From Paenibacillaceae bacterium (GTDB lineage: Bacteria; Bacillota; Bacilli; Paenibacillales; Paenibacillaceae), in the NCBI GenBank assembly GCA_004134985.1, contig REGQ01000013.1, forward strand, positions 102,542-166,541: a DNA stretch of 64,000 nucleotides. Reading direction: 5' to 3'. The notes beneath the pieces are model-generated. The model was not told the DNA's origin. It did not search any database and was given only the letters and a program-made list of their open reading frames with translations. Below are positions 40,301 through 47,716 of this stretch, one piece after another. Numbering within the stretch: position 1 is the stretch's first letter; every line of letters begins with the position of its first letter. Made by a program: the position numbers and the translations under genes.

Positions 40301-41120
40301 TACCGGTCACACGTATGACCGGGTGCTGGGCCAATACTTTGCTCAGGCGCGGATGTATGATCCGGTGAACAAGCGGTTTATATCAGAGGATACGTATGAG
40401 GGAGAGATTAGTAATCCGCTTAGTTTGAATTGGTATGCTTATGTGGAGAATAATCCGCTGATTTATGTGGATCCGAGTGGGAATTATTGCGTTTCAGTAG
40501 ACGGACAAAACTCTCACGGTGGGGAATGTGCTAGTAGCAGTTCAATTTATCTTGGAGACGATGAGGACTTTATAGGCCGACCTATCTTGACTAACGGAAA
40601 AACTATAGGTTACATCGGTGATATTCAAGGTCCACCGCCACCTGGACAACATAATTACTGGGTAATGTTCCCTTATGATTTCTTGTATATTGTTTGGTTA
40701 ACGACAGACGATCCTGATTTTTGGCCTAGCCTTAGTCCAGAAACTCAAAAAGTATTAAGACAACGCCATCTTGAAAAGTACATGTCTCAACAAATTCAAG
40801 GAGGTTTTCCAGATTTCTGGGCAGGGGTGGAGTTTGGGTTCTCTTTGGCTACATTTAGACCAGTCGGAAATATCAGTAAAGTAGGTTCACTAAGGTTAAA
40901 TTTACAACTGTTTGCAAAAGGAACTTTCCCTACAGGTTCAGTTAGTGGTAAACAAGTTATTAAGTTTCTTAAAAAAGAAGGATTTTCAGAAGTAAGTCAG
41001 AACGGTAGTCATGTTAAACTAAAAGGACCGAATGGAAATGTTGTAATTGTACCAGTTCACGGGAATAAGGATTTGCCAAAAGGTACATTGAATAGTATAA
41101 AGAAACAGGCTGGTTATTGA
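34377..41120 (+). CDS. secreted Rhs/YD-repeat polymorphic toxin with HicA-like C-terminus
   Basis: A 2,247-residue toxin. A signal peptide (~1-36) is followed by an extremely acidic region (~185-285). The Rhs start domain begins near residue 391 (VDPVNMLNGNFVWSHTDLSV), and dozens of YD repeats form the presumed shell. The Rhs core closes with YDPVNKRFISEDTYEG and NNPLIYVDPSG (DPSG from residue 2032). There the DNA switches abruptly from GC-rich to AT-rich, marking the exchangeable tail. The last ~58 residues (2190-2247) match the HicA mRNA-interferase fold: SGKQVIKFLKKEGF, the active histidine H2212 in NGSHVKLK, then VIVPVHGNKDLPKGTLNSI. The start could also be TTG 34374. Expected role: contact-dependent killing of neighbours by RNA cleavage. 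Confidence 0.93.
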   Translation: MRLTLARKFKRLLASVLTLALLSGFLPPPEQAAAANVDEMWKAMLLYNPQTQSFKSFSNLASRSHSYEDYALFNYDVEQTKLEFNLEKSQYASVELYRLKETDSLRDPELVRKLAAEFYDIPREEDGGIDPGAIERLKSQLLGEHLGTIVDAASGSPVRSWYIEGYSGQKVDPPVPVDTDGLTADFAAELDELLEEATEEVAEGVTEGRTDGLPEGQSEEETEELTTEFPDETGDEVDDDSSSEGLAEKSEEPAGEAGEELTEEISDADESSQRAANPPVAGSAANAGAGQSSYLPDNLKMQSILWDGLVEKNGAVGYPSLPDPIPHPDGPEQPAYVPCVLIVQPLGGTPEQDGEYTEKYLSFVGLQLNPNAPLEQLGLDKKDLKGIVLKVDPVNMLNGNFVWSHTDLSVATRDGLDFTRYYNSQDTYNSELGYGWRHSFSYTLTEKTYWTSVQLPDGEKLTFNLLPDGSFLSPPGNEYMLAKSGAGYILEDEIGQRYTFDANHRLTSIAFQDRTLYTLTYTGNQLTRIAGQGAAFTLVYSAGKIASVTDNAGRSIAYTYSGDDLVKMLNPDGAAMTFAYDNRHNITQMTDLNGNPFLTNVYDEQDRVIQQDVLEVGTYRIAYDTAAQVNTVTELDGTETSYHVDKQEGRIVKIEDGDGGRTIEFEKGNITRVVDKLGRETRYAYDSQWRLTETVFPDDTKETTSYNSLGLPARITNADGTEQSYTYDSSGNVLTETDAKGNMRKYTYDTQGNRLSETDALGNVTQFAYDVQGNPVRITDALGGVTAMTYDAAGRMRSLTTPEGKQTNCTYRPDGKLLSYTDALGNTTTYTYTAAGDLLERTDPHGNKTNVTYDGMNRPLFITKADGGVTGYTYDNENNYFTITDAEGGVTAYQDDQQGRLLASEDPLGHKTTYTYDAEGQQTVLSDALGYEHRTVYDAMGRIQSEENARGALYEFNYDARGREVGRTDPLGGVSRTEYDANGNVSREIDPKGNATTFAYDAENRLIRTVDALGGESRYTYDALGRQTVIVDTENGQEETVYDRDGRAVRRTDALGRLTNWAYDAAGRLVEQTNSDGTSVTYEYDALNRITRTVNEEGQSYQYTYDAVGRLLTVTDPLGGETSHTYTANGWLASRTDGGGGTTAYAYDRNGRLLQSTDPEGGMKVYSYDALGRVQTVTDARGSVLTLTYDEALNVTEAAYEDGGKWTYSYDLMNRLTSETDGEGYTTHFNYDANGNVTAIKDPRDHTRTYSYDALDRQIGAKDEEGGQESYSYDKEGRLQTVVDAEGAKTTYRYDAAGQLLSMEDALGHSRSYVYDALGRVTNETDERGKATAYTYSPAGYLTRVTDPLGYSTTFKHDKLGRVVEEEDAEGGIRRYAYDALGRIVSEIDENEHRRYLTYDRNGRVTAAEDRNGQVTNYRYDGNDNLIEVTDSLGNATRFTYDPRNRLVKMERHQVDDQNDTLEETIYVYDKRGLVTKKITPLGEETQMEYDGNGNLIRQTDADGHVTIYAYTETNRVKEAQYGTDKQVTFAYTKTGELREMTDWNGTTRMDVDALGQIQWVNDFNNQQVSYAYDETGNVTQLTYPNQTALHYGYDDAGRLTSVTDTADGTQTTYRYDRIGRMVEQSYPTGEKTKHAYNRKSELVQTIELDERGVTRRHYEYNYDDEGNRIKTYTTGVGIDPKQETTYYSYDALNRLVGKQQGSELVHYAYDSLGNLLSESAQEGTTSYTYNKRNQLIDKQAPDGAYTYRYDKRGNLVEELRGSEVLKSYTFDETNRLALGENGQGEQSRYIYNGIGMRVRTEQLVNNLNTGHQDGANSAGSKQVGSVEDLTSKMALHPEQTWTSTVGSTRQTALAQVNRDYVIDWNSPYHTDLMAIEEKGYTQRYVYGLSKIYQETTHLPGVTESGSEGANVRSAVATELLGKLYVHEDLLGTPAYFTKENAKVIAYAQTDEWGKPLTPAVLELNHSGLDEVADYTGHTYDRVLGQYFAQARMYDPVNKRFISEDTYEGEISNPLSLNWYAYVENNPLIYVDPSGNYCVSVDGQNSHGGECASSSSIYLGDDEDFIGRPILTNGKTIGYIGDIQGPPPPGQHNYWVMFPYDFLYIVWLTTDDPDFWPSLSPETQKVLRQRHLEKYMSQQIQGGFPDFWAGVEFGFSLATFRPVGNISKVGSLRLNLQLFAKGTFPTGSVSGKQVIKFLKKEGFSEVSQNGSHVKLKGPNGNVVIVPVHGNKDLPKGTLNSIKKQAGY

Positions 41121-41151
41121 TAAAAATTATAGAAACTTGAAATGAACGGGG

Positions 41152-41358
41152 GTGGTTAACATTGGTAATAAATTAATTGGGGTTAAATTAGAGGGAGTAA
41201 TTTACGCTCATAATGGTGACATACCTTTATCGTGCTTTCTGGATAGTTTTATGAGATTTGTTGAGGAGAATGGATGGTACTTTGGAGGTGGAGCATTACA
41301 GGTAGATGAGGATGGAAATCAAATAGACGAAATTGATAATACTATTATCAACGAATAG
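41152..41358 (+). CDS. putative immunity protein for the HicA-like Rhs toxin
   Basis: A small protein of about 65-68 residues 31 bases after the toxin stop, the standard place for an immunity gene. Its sequence (VKLEGVIYAHNGDIPLSCFLDSF, FVEENGWYFGGG) is acidic and does not look like HicB, the normal HicA antitoxin, which would have a longer partial RNase H fold. The start is uncertain: GTG 41152 lies in the middle of a GGGGGTGG tract that would otherwise be the ribosome binding site, and the next in-frame codon after that tract is ATT. Neutralising the upstream toxin is an inference from position. Confidence 0.65.
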   Translation: MVNIGNKLIGVKLEGVIYAHNGDIPLSCFLDSFMRFVEENGWYFGGGALQVDEDGNQIDEIDNTIINE

Positions 41359-41408
41359 ACTCATAATATAGATTAAACCCCATTTTTAAGCGAATAATGG
41401 CTGTAAAA

Positions 41409-41443
41409 ACCACTTTACGACTCGTATTGTGGTCTCTTTTTTT
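41409..41443 (+). terminator. terminator after first immunity gene
   Basis: ACCAC and GTGGT flank a nested ACGA-CT-CGT loop and a T tract follows. A variant of the same hairpin (CCACAATGCGAC to CCGTATTGTGG) follows the immunity gene ending at 44794. Confidence 0.6.
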
Positions 41444-41454
41444 GTTTTAGAAAT

Positions 41455-41512
41455 GCCCCGTCCAGTGCCGAATGAAGCGGACGGCCTTGTCCAATCGAAC
41501 TTAACCCTCATC
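41455..41512. repeat. inter-module repeat, copy 1
   Basis: A ~60-base non-coding sequence, core CCAGTGCCGAATGAA(G/T)C then GAACTTAACCCTCAT, occurs four times in the island (also at 44905, 51542 and 54679), each time just behind an immunity gene's terminator. This copy is diverged. It probably marks the shared 3' border carried along when toxin modules duplicate. Confidence 0.7.
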
Positions 41513-41656
41513 TAAAAATTGCTTGTACGCAAGTACAAAAGCGTTGAATAATTTACTCAAACTTCGCAGCTTGAAATAGGCAGGTAAGCCTTGAGATAAC
41601 TGGGCAAACCGGTGATCCACTGCTGCAGTTGACTTTTAATCAACTTTGAAAGTTTT

Positions 41657-41875
41657 GTGCTTGCCGTTGCTGTTACTTCATTAATCAATCGAGCAGTTGG
41701 TAAATTAGCTTTTTCTACGACATTTTACAATAATGCTTTTACTAAAAAAGAATATCAAAATCAACTGAATACAGTAATGGATGAGTTTAACGATATGAAT
41801 TGGTTTATGAGCAAAATACATCGTGCTAATTTCCACCTGTATAGAATTAATATTCTTCTTGGTCAAAAGCCTTAG
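41657..41875 (+). pseudogene. 3' fragment of a displaced toxin tail
   Basis: The last ~59 codons (from GKLAFSTTFYNNAFTKKEYQ) are identical to the end of the broken toxin tail at 48651-49399. What precedes is unrelated AT-rich sequence, so only the toxin's 3' end survives here. It still sits directly in front of its own immunity candidate. Confidence 0.75.
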
Positions 41876-41892
41876 AAAGGGGAAATATTCAC

Positions 41893-42546
41893 ATGGATAA
41901 GCAAAAAATAATGATTGGTATATTCCTTGTGATTATGTTGGGCACGATATATTTTGTTTATCTGAAATTAAATGGATGGGCACATGACAAAGAGGAGTTC
42001 AAACAGAAAGTGGAATTGTATATAAAATCAGAATATCCCAATGTTATGATTAAGAATCATGAGGTTAAATATTCTTTTAAGGAGATGAAGTATTACTCTT
42101 TTTTGACCTCTAAAGATGATGTGTTTTTTATAGTGCGGTCTAGTTATGATGATCAATTTAAGGGTAACTATTACATTTCAAAATGGGAGCAAATCCTCAA
42201 TGAAGTAGTCGTTACGTCGTTACAGCGAGCAATTCCACTAGTTGCAACCATAGTTGTTAGAATTGAGTTGGATGAGGATGAAGCGAAGAAAAGTAGTGCT
42301 CAGTTTAACACCAATCAGTTTTTAGAAAAAAACAGAGATAAGACAGAAATAATTATTGGTTATGACGATATAGAGATCTCTGATGAGCTCATTGAAAAAA
42401 GCTACGAGGTCATGAAGTGGATGGGGAATCAAAACTACAATATGAATTATTACTTTCAATTCAAGGATCATCGTTTCATACAGATTGAATTTGAGGACAT
42501 TAAAAAAATAGTAAAGTGGGAGGATCTGAGGCAATTTATGTCTTAG
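41893..42546 (+). CDS. membrane-anchored immunity candidate
   Basis: A 217-residue protein with one N-terminal membrane segment (~5-25, KIMIGIFLVIMLGTIYFVYL) followed by an exposed acidic and Lys-rich domain of ~190 residues. The ATG has an AAAGGGGAAA ribosome binding site. It follows a toxin remnant and is itself followed by the shared double terminator. A truncated near-identical copy lies at 49417-49592. The domain is not a family I know; an anchored domain suggests neutralisation at the membrane or outside. Immunity role inferred from position. Confidence 0.7.
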   Translation: MDKQKIMIGIFLVIMLGTIYFVYLKLNGWAHDKEEFKQKVELYIKSEYPNVMIKNHEVKYSFKEMKYYSFLTSKDDVFFIVRSSYDDQFKGNYYISKWEQILNEVVVTSLQRAIPLVATIVVRIELDEDEAKKSSAQFNTNQFLEKNRDKTEIIIGYDDIEISDELIEKSYEVMKWMGNQNYNMNYYFQFKDHRFIQIEFEDIKKIVKWEDLRQFMS

Positions 42547-42569
42547 GAAATAACGATTAATAAAAGATG

Positions 42570-42650
42570 CCACATGCGAGTGTAACAACTCCATGTGGTT
42601 TTTTGCTGAAAAGCAAAATGAAGACCAGCCGTCACGGGCGGTCTTCATTT
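42570..42650 (+). terminator. tandem double terminator (island-type)
   Basis: Hairpin one pairs CCACATG (42570-42576) with CATGTGG (42592-42598) and is followed by TTTTTT. Hairpin two pairs AATGAAGACC (from 42617) with GGTCTTCATT (to 42649). The same pair, in varied states of repair, recurs behind other immunity genes at 44862-45006, 56398 and 61113, with single-hairpin forms elsewhere. The region on to 42856 holds nothing else I can identify. Confidence 0.85.
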
Positions 42651-42856
42651 AAAGATGCATCATTATAAGTATTAAGCTTTTCGAGTTCTATCTCATACAA
42701 AGCTCAAGGTATCGACCTCGTTTTAAACCCATAATCGCCTACATCCAAATGCATGAACACGGAGTAAACTCTACAAAATGGCTTATATTTATAATTTATG
42801 GTGATAAGATCAAATCGATAAAATATCCAAAATCTGACATATAGAGGAGGGGCACA

Positions 42857-42970
42857 GTGACAATCAGGAAATTAGCGATGACTCTGCTGGCCATCATCAT
42901 CGTTTTGGGACTGGCCAATTACATGCTCTTGATGAAGGCAACCGGATCAAGACGTATACGACGGGTGTAG
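42857..42970 (+). pseudogene. 5' end of a membrane protein gene fused to Rhs sequence
   Basis: A GTG with a strong AGGAGGGG ribosome binding site starts a hydrophobic N-terminus (MTIRKLAMTLLAIIIVLGLA) of about 24 codons. It then runs abruptly into Rhs core DNA in the wrong frame and stops at 42970. The junction is at about 42930. It is the beginning of a signal-peptide or membrane protein whose remainder has been replaced by an Rhs fragment. Confidence 0.7.
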
Positions 42971-44291
42971 GCATCGATCCGAAGCAGGAAACGACGTACT
43001 ACAGCTATGATGCGTTGAACAGGTTGGTAGGTAAACAGCAAGGAAACGAACGGGTACACTATGCTTACGATTCCCTGGGCAATCTCATTTCGGAAAGCGC
43101 TCAGGAAGGTACAACGAGCTACACGTACAACAAGCGCAATCAACTGATTGACAAGCAAGCCCCGGACGGCGCCTATACGTATCGTTATGACAAGCGCGGC
43201 AACCTGGTGGAAGAGCTGCGCGGCAGCGAGGTGCTGAAGAGCTACACCTTCGATGAGACGAATCGATTGGCGCTGGGCGAGAATGGGCAAGGTGAGCAGA
43301 GCCGGTATATTTACAACGGTGTCGGGATGCGGGTACGTACTGAGCAGTTGGTAAACAATCTTAATGCAGGCCACCAGGACGGAGCCAACAGCGCAGGCAG
43401 CCAACAGGTCGGTTCGGTCGAAGATTTGACCTCGAAGATGGCGCTGCATCCACAGCAGACGTGGACGAGTACGGTGGGCAGTACCCGGCAGACGGCGCTT
43501 GCACAGGTGAACCGGGATTATGTGATTGACTGGAACAGTCCATACCATACCGACTTGATGGCGATTGAGGAGAAGGGTTATACGCAGCGCTATGTGTATG
43601 GCCTGTCGAAAATCTATCAGGAAACGACGCATGTGCCGGGTGTCACTGAACCAGGCAGCGAAGGGGCCAATGTAACACTAAATATCAAATTGGAGGGCTC
43701 TCATTAGCACCAGAATTCAAATTTGATAGTGATTTCACTTACAACCCTAATGCTAAAGCTACATGGGCTGATAGAGCAAATTGGGTTAAATGGGGTGCGT
43801 TTCAGAAGGGAGCATACTTAAAGATTGGTAAAGAAGCAGCAAAATCGTATGGTCATTACCGTTCAGGTTCGGGAGATACATTGGAAATCAATTATGAACA
43901 AGCTTATAAGGACGATAAGATTATAAGAGAATACATTGATTCCGAAATCGTATTCGCACAAAAAAGCGTAGAAGGTTTTTATGGTAAAGGAAGCGGAACT
44001 AGTTTTGAAATGATTAGTAATTTAATTGGGATTCCAAATGGTAGTTCGGAAAACTGGCAGAAAACCATTGGTGCGCACTATGTTTATGCTCATTCTCAAG
44101 TTAGTATTAATAATAATACAGGGATGGCTTCAATGGTTATTACATTTTACATGAAGGATATGTATAATTTTAATAAGGGGATGAGTGACATAGTATCAGG
44201 AACGCCAGACGATGTGAATGGACGGTTTGCTGAATTGGGATGGGCAAAAGAGTTCTTAACGATTGGTTCAATGACTAGGACAGTTACATAG
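42931..44291 (+). pseudogene. orphan Rhs core fragment plus unassigned toxin tail
   Basis: Positions 42931-43673 are a near-copy of the full rhs gene at about 39368-40110, covering the last YD repeats up to TEPGSEGAN. The Rhs frame then stops at 43707. From 43683 a different frame carries a ~200-residue AT-rich toxin tail (YQIGGLSLAPEFKF, SYGHYRSGSGDTLEINY, NLIGIPNGSSENWQKTIGAHY). The Rhs core's own end, including the DPSG boundary, is missing, so the tail is out of frame. I do not recognise this tail domain. The immunity candidate that follows is intact. Confidence 0.8.
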
Positions 44292-44341
44292 TCAATTGGT
44301 AATATTAATGGTTTATCAACTGTAACAGGTGGCGGTGGAAG

Positions 44342-44794
44342 ATGACAAAAAAGAAAATGCTATTTTTCATTCTTGCATTGATTTCTATAATTATTGTTAT
44401 ACTGACAATTTTAAGTCAATCCACTTCTAATACAGATAGCCAGTATAAAACAGACATTCAACCAGTGATGGATAGATTTCCATTATTAGAGAAGATAAAC
44501 AAGGCGTATTGGAAAGCTGAAGTCATTGGTGATAACAGTTTTGGACCGAGTTCATATTGGATGAAGGGGTATGTATTCCTTGACACCAGTATTATGGAGA
44601 GAATTCAGAAATTATTTAATTGGAATTATATGGATAATTTTAATCCCGCAATGAAACTTGATATTCATCATGAGCAGGAACACCGTTGGGCTTATAGCGA
44701 GGAATTTAATAGTTATATCAAAGCCTCGGATTTTATTGGGAACTTTTATCTGGATGTTAATAATGGTCTGATATATTTTGAAGTAGAGAAGTAA
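44342..44794 (+). CDS. membrane-anchored immunity candidate
   Basis: A 150-residue protein with one N-terminal membrane segment (MLFFILALISIIIVILTIL) and an exposed ~120-residue aromatic-rich domain (YWKAEVIGDNSFGPSSYWMKGYVF). A purine-rich site (GGTGGAAG) precedes the ATG, 50 bases after the toxin tail. It is followed by a clear terminator. Its position identifies it as the immunity partner of the unassigned tail upstream; no family is recognised. Confidence 0.7.
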   Translation: MTKKKMLFFILALISIIIVILTILSQSTSNTDSQYKTDIQPVMDRFPLLEKINKAYWKAEVIGDNSFGPSSYWMKGYVFLDTSIMERIQKLFNWNYMDNFNPAMKLDIHHEQEHRWAYSEEFNSYIKASDFIGNFYLDVNNGLIYFEVEK

Positions 44795-44803
44795 TAAATT
44801 TTT

Positions 44804-44840
44804 GCCACAATGCGACTAAACCCGTATTGTGGCTTTTTTC
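44804..44840 (+). terminator. terminator after immunity gene
   Basis: GCCACAAT (44804-44811) pairs with ATTGTGGC (44826-44833), followed by six T residues. Confidence 0.88.
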
Positions 44841-44861
44841 TTGTAGCAGTGCTAGACCACA

Positions 44862-45006
44862 TGCAAGTGTGACAATTCCATGTGATTTCTTTTCTTAATA
44901 GCAACCCCACCCCCCACCCAGTACCAATGAATCGGGCGGCACGTTCATTGAACTTAAATCCTTTCATAAACAAAATGAAGACCGCCTTTCATAGGTGGTC
45001 TTCATT
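44862..45006 (+). repeat. island 3' border: hairpin, inter-module repeat (44905-44961), second hairpin
   Basis: This stretch combines a decayed CCACATG hairpin, a copy of the CCAGTACCAATGAATCGG inter-module repeat and a well-paired AATGAAGACCGCC / GGTGGTCTTCATT hairpin (44974-45006). It shows that the two kinds of border element belong to one composite unit. Confidence 0.7.
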
Positions 45007-45099
45007 CATCTTCATTATCTATAAAATCAATAATTCACGAAGGCTGATATTACGTTCTTTAAACAGAGGAAGTATACAGAAGAGCTGATTTAGGGAATA

Positions 45100-45605
45100 T
45101 ATATTTTAGCTACGCAGGGTCAGTATTTGGGTATGGTATGGCCTTAATTCGGTTTATTATAATGATGGCACTAATTATAGTTATTTAGGTTAGTTACAAG
45201 CAGCCCGAATAATAATCTATTTATAGATGAAAATTACGGTGAGGGTATTATCTTAGCTTTTTTATTCATACTATCTTTTCCTTCACTGTTACTAGGAAAT
45301 TTAATTGGCATAATTATTGTCTAAAAAAGAAAATGAAAAAGTCTAAATGAAGCTATTGTTATTCTTGGTAGAGGGCTGCAAAAGTTAGAACTTGTAAATA
45401 CTAACTCTCGTGTTGTGGCTAGTTTTATGAATGAATAAACTAATGCAAAATTTGCGAGGTTTATAATTTAATCAAAATTGGAATTTAACCCGATATATAT
45501 CTTATAAGGATTTTAATTGGATGATTAAAGGGACTAGTGAAACTATGCAAAGAGCTTTAGAAGTTAGTGGAACTGTTAGGTGGTTGTTACAAACGGACCC
45601 ATTTT
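45100..45605 (+). pseudogene. decayed module: membrane protein and toxin-tail remnants
   Basis: Short open stretches separated by stops remain here. Codons near 45226-45324 (GIILAFLFILSFPSLLLGNLIG) look like the end of a membrane protein, and 45530-45605 (MQRALEVSGTVRWLLQTDP) looks like a toxin-tail end. About 75 bases at 45450-45524 are nearly identical to 54926-55000. It is a heavily degraded toxin module; no function remains visible. Confidence 0.5.
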
Positions 45606-45649
45606 AATTGAGGATAGATATTGGTATATAACAAAAAAGGACGTAAAAA

Positions 45650-45874
45650 ATGAAAAAATTTGGACGAATTTCATTTTATAGCGGAATAATTATGGTCATA
45701 TTATTCGGTGCAATACTTTTGTTCTTAATTAGTTGGAAGATCTTTATATTTTTTTCTTCATTAATAGTTATTAGGTTTATAGTCGATAATAAATACAGAA
45801 ATACGAAATTTTCAGCAGTGTTCAACATTATATTTTGCATCATAATAATTATTTTTGTTAATGTTGTTAAATAA
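45650..45874 (+). CDS. small membrane protein, possible immunity protein
   Basis: A 74-residue protein with two or three hydrophobic segments (GIIMVILFGAILLFLI; FIFFSSLIVIRFIV; VFNIIFCIIIIIF). An AAGGACG ribosome binding site precedes the ATG. It follows a decayed toxin tail, which suggests an immunity protein, but size and composition alone do not identify a family. Confidence 0.6.
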   Translation: MKKFGRISFYSGIIMVILFGAILLFLISWKIFIFFSSLIVIRFIVDNKYRNTKFSAVFNIIFCIIIIIFVNVVK

Positions 45875-46019
45875 ATAATAGGATCACATAGGATAATACT
45901 CTCTTATGACGGTGAAGAGGTCTTTACGCTTCGATACCTGTCAGGGAGAGTATTGCTGTGTCGGATAAGAACGGCAAATGATTTTTATTGCACGATAGAT
46001 TTTCCCGTTTAAAACATAG

Positions 46020-46199
46020 CGCCGCGGCAAGATGCTGCACCGCTACATGTTCGACGAGACGAATCGAATGGAACTGCATCCAGAGCAAACGTGGACGAGT
46101 ACGGTGGGCAGCACCCGCCAGACGGCGGGTCAATACTTTGCCCAGGCGCGGATGTATGATCGGGTGAACAAGCGGTTTATATCAAAGGAGAGAAAATAA
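46020..46199 (+). pseudogene. miniature Rhs core remnant with in-frame deletions
   Basis: Three separate pieces of the Rhs core (YMFDETNR; LHPEQTWTSTVGSTRQTA; GQYFAQARMYDRVNKRFIS) are joined in a single open frame ending TAA at 46197-46199. The intervening core is cleanly deleted each time. The frame ends right before the start of the WG-repeat lipoprotein gene and supplies its ribosome binding site (AAAGGAGAG). Confidence 0.75.
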
Positions 46200-47243
46200 G
46201 TGTTAAACTATAGAATGGTTGTTATTTTCGTACTACTAAACTTAGTTATTGGACTTGGCACAGGATGTAGTTCTAATCATCAAAGTAAAGATAGCGACGG
46301 TGAAGATAAAGTTATGTTATTCCCAGTTAAGATAAAAGATGAGTACGGATATGTGGATGAAAATTATAAGATTGTCGTACAAGCAAAATATGATAATGTA
46401 AACTACTTCTCTGAAGGACTCGCTGCAGTTCAAAAAAACAGAAAATGGGGCTATATCGATAAGCGTGGAAAAGTAATCATTCCTATGCAATATGATGGTG
46501 CATTTCGGTTTAATGAGGGACATGCCGTGGTTGTAAAACGAAATGAAAAAGGGGAAGAAAACTGGTTTGTAATTAATAAAAAGGGAAAAAAGGTTATTGA
46601 GACAGATTACTATAGAATGAGTTTCTTTTCAGAGGGATTATCTGCCGTCATCTTCAATGAGGGAGGTCATACTGGCTATATAAATACACAGGGAGAAGTA
46701 GTAATAGAAACGCAGTTTAAGTTTGCTGGAAATTTTAATGAAGGGCTAGCCGTAGTTTCTAAAAACAACAAGTGGGGATATATCGATCGCTTGGGAGAAA
46801 TAGTAGTTCCAATTATTTATGATGACGCCTTAGCTTTTACGGAAGGTCTAGCACCAGTGAAGAAAGGAGAGCTGTGGGGATTTATAAATAAGGAAGGACA
46901 CTGGGTTACAGAAGCTGAATTTGATGATGCAGGCCAGATGTTTGAAGGTTTAGCTGCTGTAAAAAAAGACGAGAAGTGGGGATTTGTTGACCATCAGGGG
47001 ACACTTGTAATACCTTACCAATATGATGCTACTCGATACTTTTCAGAAAACTTGGCAGCTGTACTTGTTGAAAATGAAGGCTGGGGGTATATAGATCGAA
47101 ATGGAAAAGAAGTGATACGTCCCATATACTCGGAAGCATATAATTCTGAGAATGGAATCATGTTAGTTAGTAAAGAGACTTTATTTGAATATGAATATAT
47201 TGATCAATCAGGTAACGATGTAGTTTTTTTAGAAAAAAAATAA
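46200..47243 (+). CDS. WG-repeat lipoprotein
   Basis: A 347-residue predicted lipoprotein. The signal ends in a lipobox LGTGC with the cysteine near residue 23. About nine WG (KWG) repeats follow, each of the form WGYIDKxGKxVIP-x-YDxxxxFxEGLAxV (for example WGYIDKRGKVIIP, WGFVDHQGTLVIP). The GTG start overlaps no gene; AAAGGAG is nine bases upstream, inside the Rhs remnant. WG repeats are protein-protein interaction units. In this place it may be the immunity protein of a lost toxin tail, held on the outer face of the membrane; this is inference. Confidence 0.85.
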   Translation: MLNYRMVVIFVLLNLVIGLGTGCSSNHQSKDSDGEDKVMLFPVKIKDEYGYVDENYKIVVQAKYDNVNYFSEGLAAVQKNRKWGYIDKRGKVIIPMQYDGAFRFNEGHAVVVKRNEKGEENWFVINKKGKKVIETDYYRMSFFSEGLSAVIFNEGGHTGYINTQGEVVIETQFKFAGNFNEGLAVVSKNNKWGYIDRLGEIVVPIIYDDALAFTEGLAPVKKGELWGFINKEGHWVTEAEFDDAGQMFEGLAAVKKDEKWGFVDHQGTLVIPYQYDATRYFSENLAAVLVENEGWGYIDRNGKEVIRPIYSEAYNSENGIMLVSKETLFEYEYIDQSGNDVVFLEKK

Positions 47244-47263
47244 GGGGAATAAACGATACCGAA

Positions 47264-47302
47264 AACAACCACTATGCAAAAAATTGCATGTGGTTGTTTT
47301 TT
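47264..47302 (+). terminator. terminator after WG-repeat gene
   Basis: AACAACCACTATGCAA (from 47264) pairs, with one bulge, with TTGCATGTGGTTG and is followed by six T residues. It resembles the island's other terminators. Confidence 0.85.
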
Positions 47303-47424
47303 AAAAGTAATGTAATGACGAAACTCAATTTGAAAATGGAAGCTATGTATGCAAACGACAAAAATAACTGGGCCAGCTTGTCGTAACGGGTAGCCGCGCG
47401 GCGAAAGTGTGAGGAGTCTTCACT

Positions 47425-47640
47425 ATGGGATACTCAAAAGATGGGTGGTTTTCAAAAACTAAATATCATAAAACCTATCAATCAGGTCCGTCTAAAGGAA
47501 ATAAAGTTTTTATCGATAAGGATGAATATAGTTTCTGGAAGGCTGAGGGAGAAGCCCTCTGGGGATATTTAGATGCGTGGGGTGACTTTGTTCCAGGACT
47601 ATTTAATGGGATATTACCAAGTTCAGAAATATTGATATAG
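47425..47640 (+). CDS. short toxin-tail ORF paired with LRR-like immunity gene
   Basis: A 71-residue frame with a GAGGAG ribosome binding site. Its sequence (DGWFSKTKYHKTYQSGP, DEYSFWKAEGEALWGYLDAWGDF) matches a second, start-less copy at 55123-55335, and both lie directly upstream of genes of the same LRR-like family. It is most likely the 3' end of an Rhs toxin tail, now cut off from its core. The domain is unknown; there is no Rhs core in front of it here. Confidence 0.6.
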   Translation: MGYSKDGWFSKTKYHKTYQSGPSKGNKVFIDKDEYSFWKAEGEALWGYLDAWGDFVPGLFNGILPSSEILI

Positions 47641-47716
47641 TGGTCTGAAATCAAGAGTCCAAATAAAAAACGTTTTATTTGGGTTCACAAATTGATAATC
47701 AGAAAGGATGATAAGT

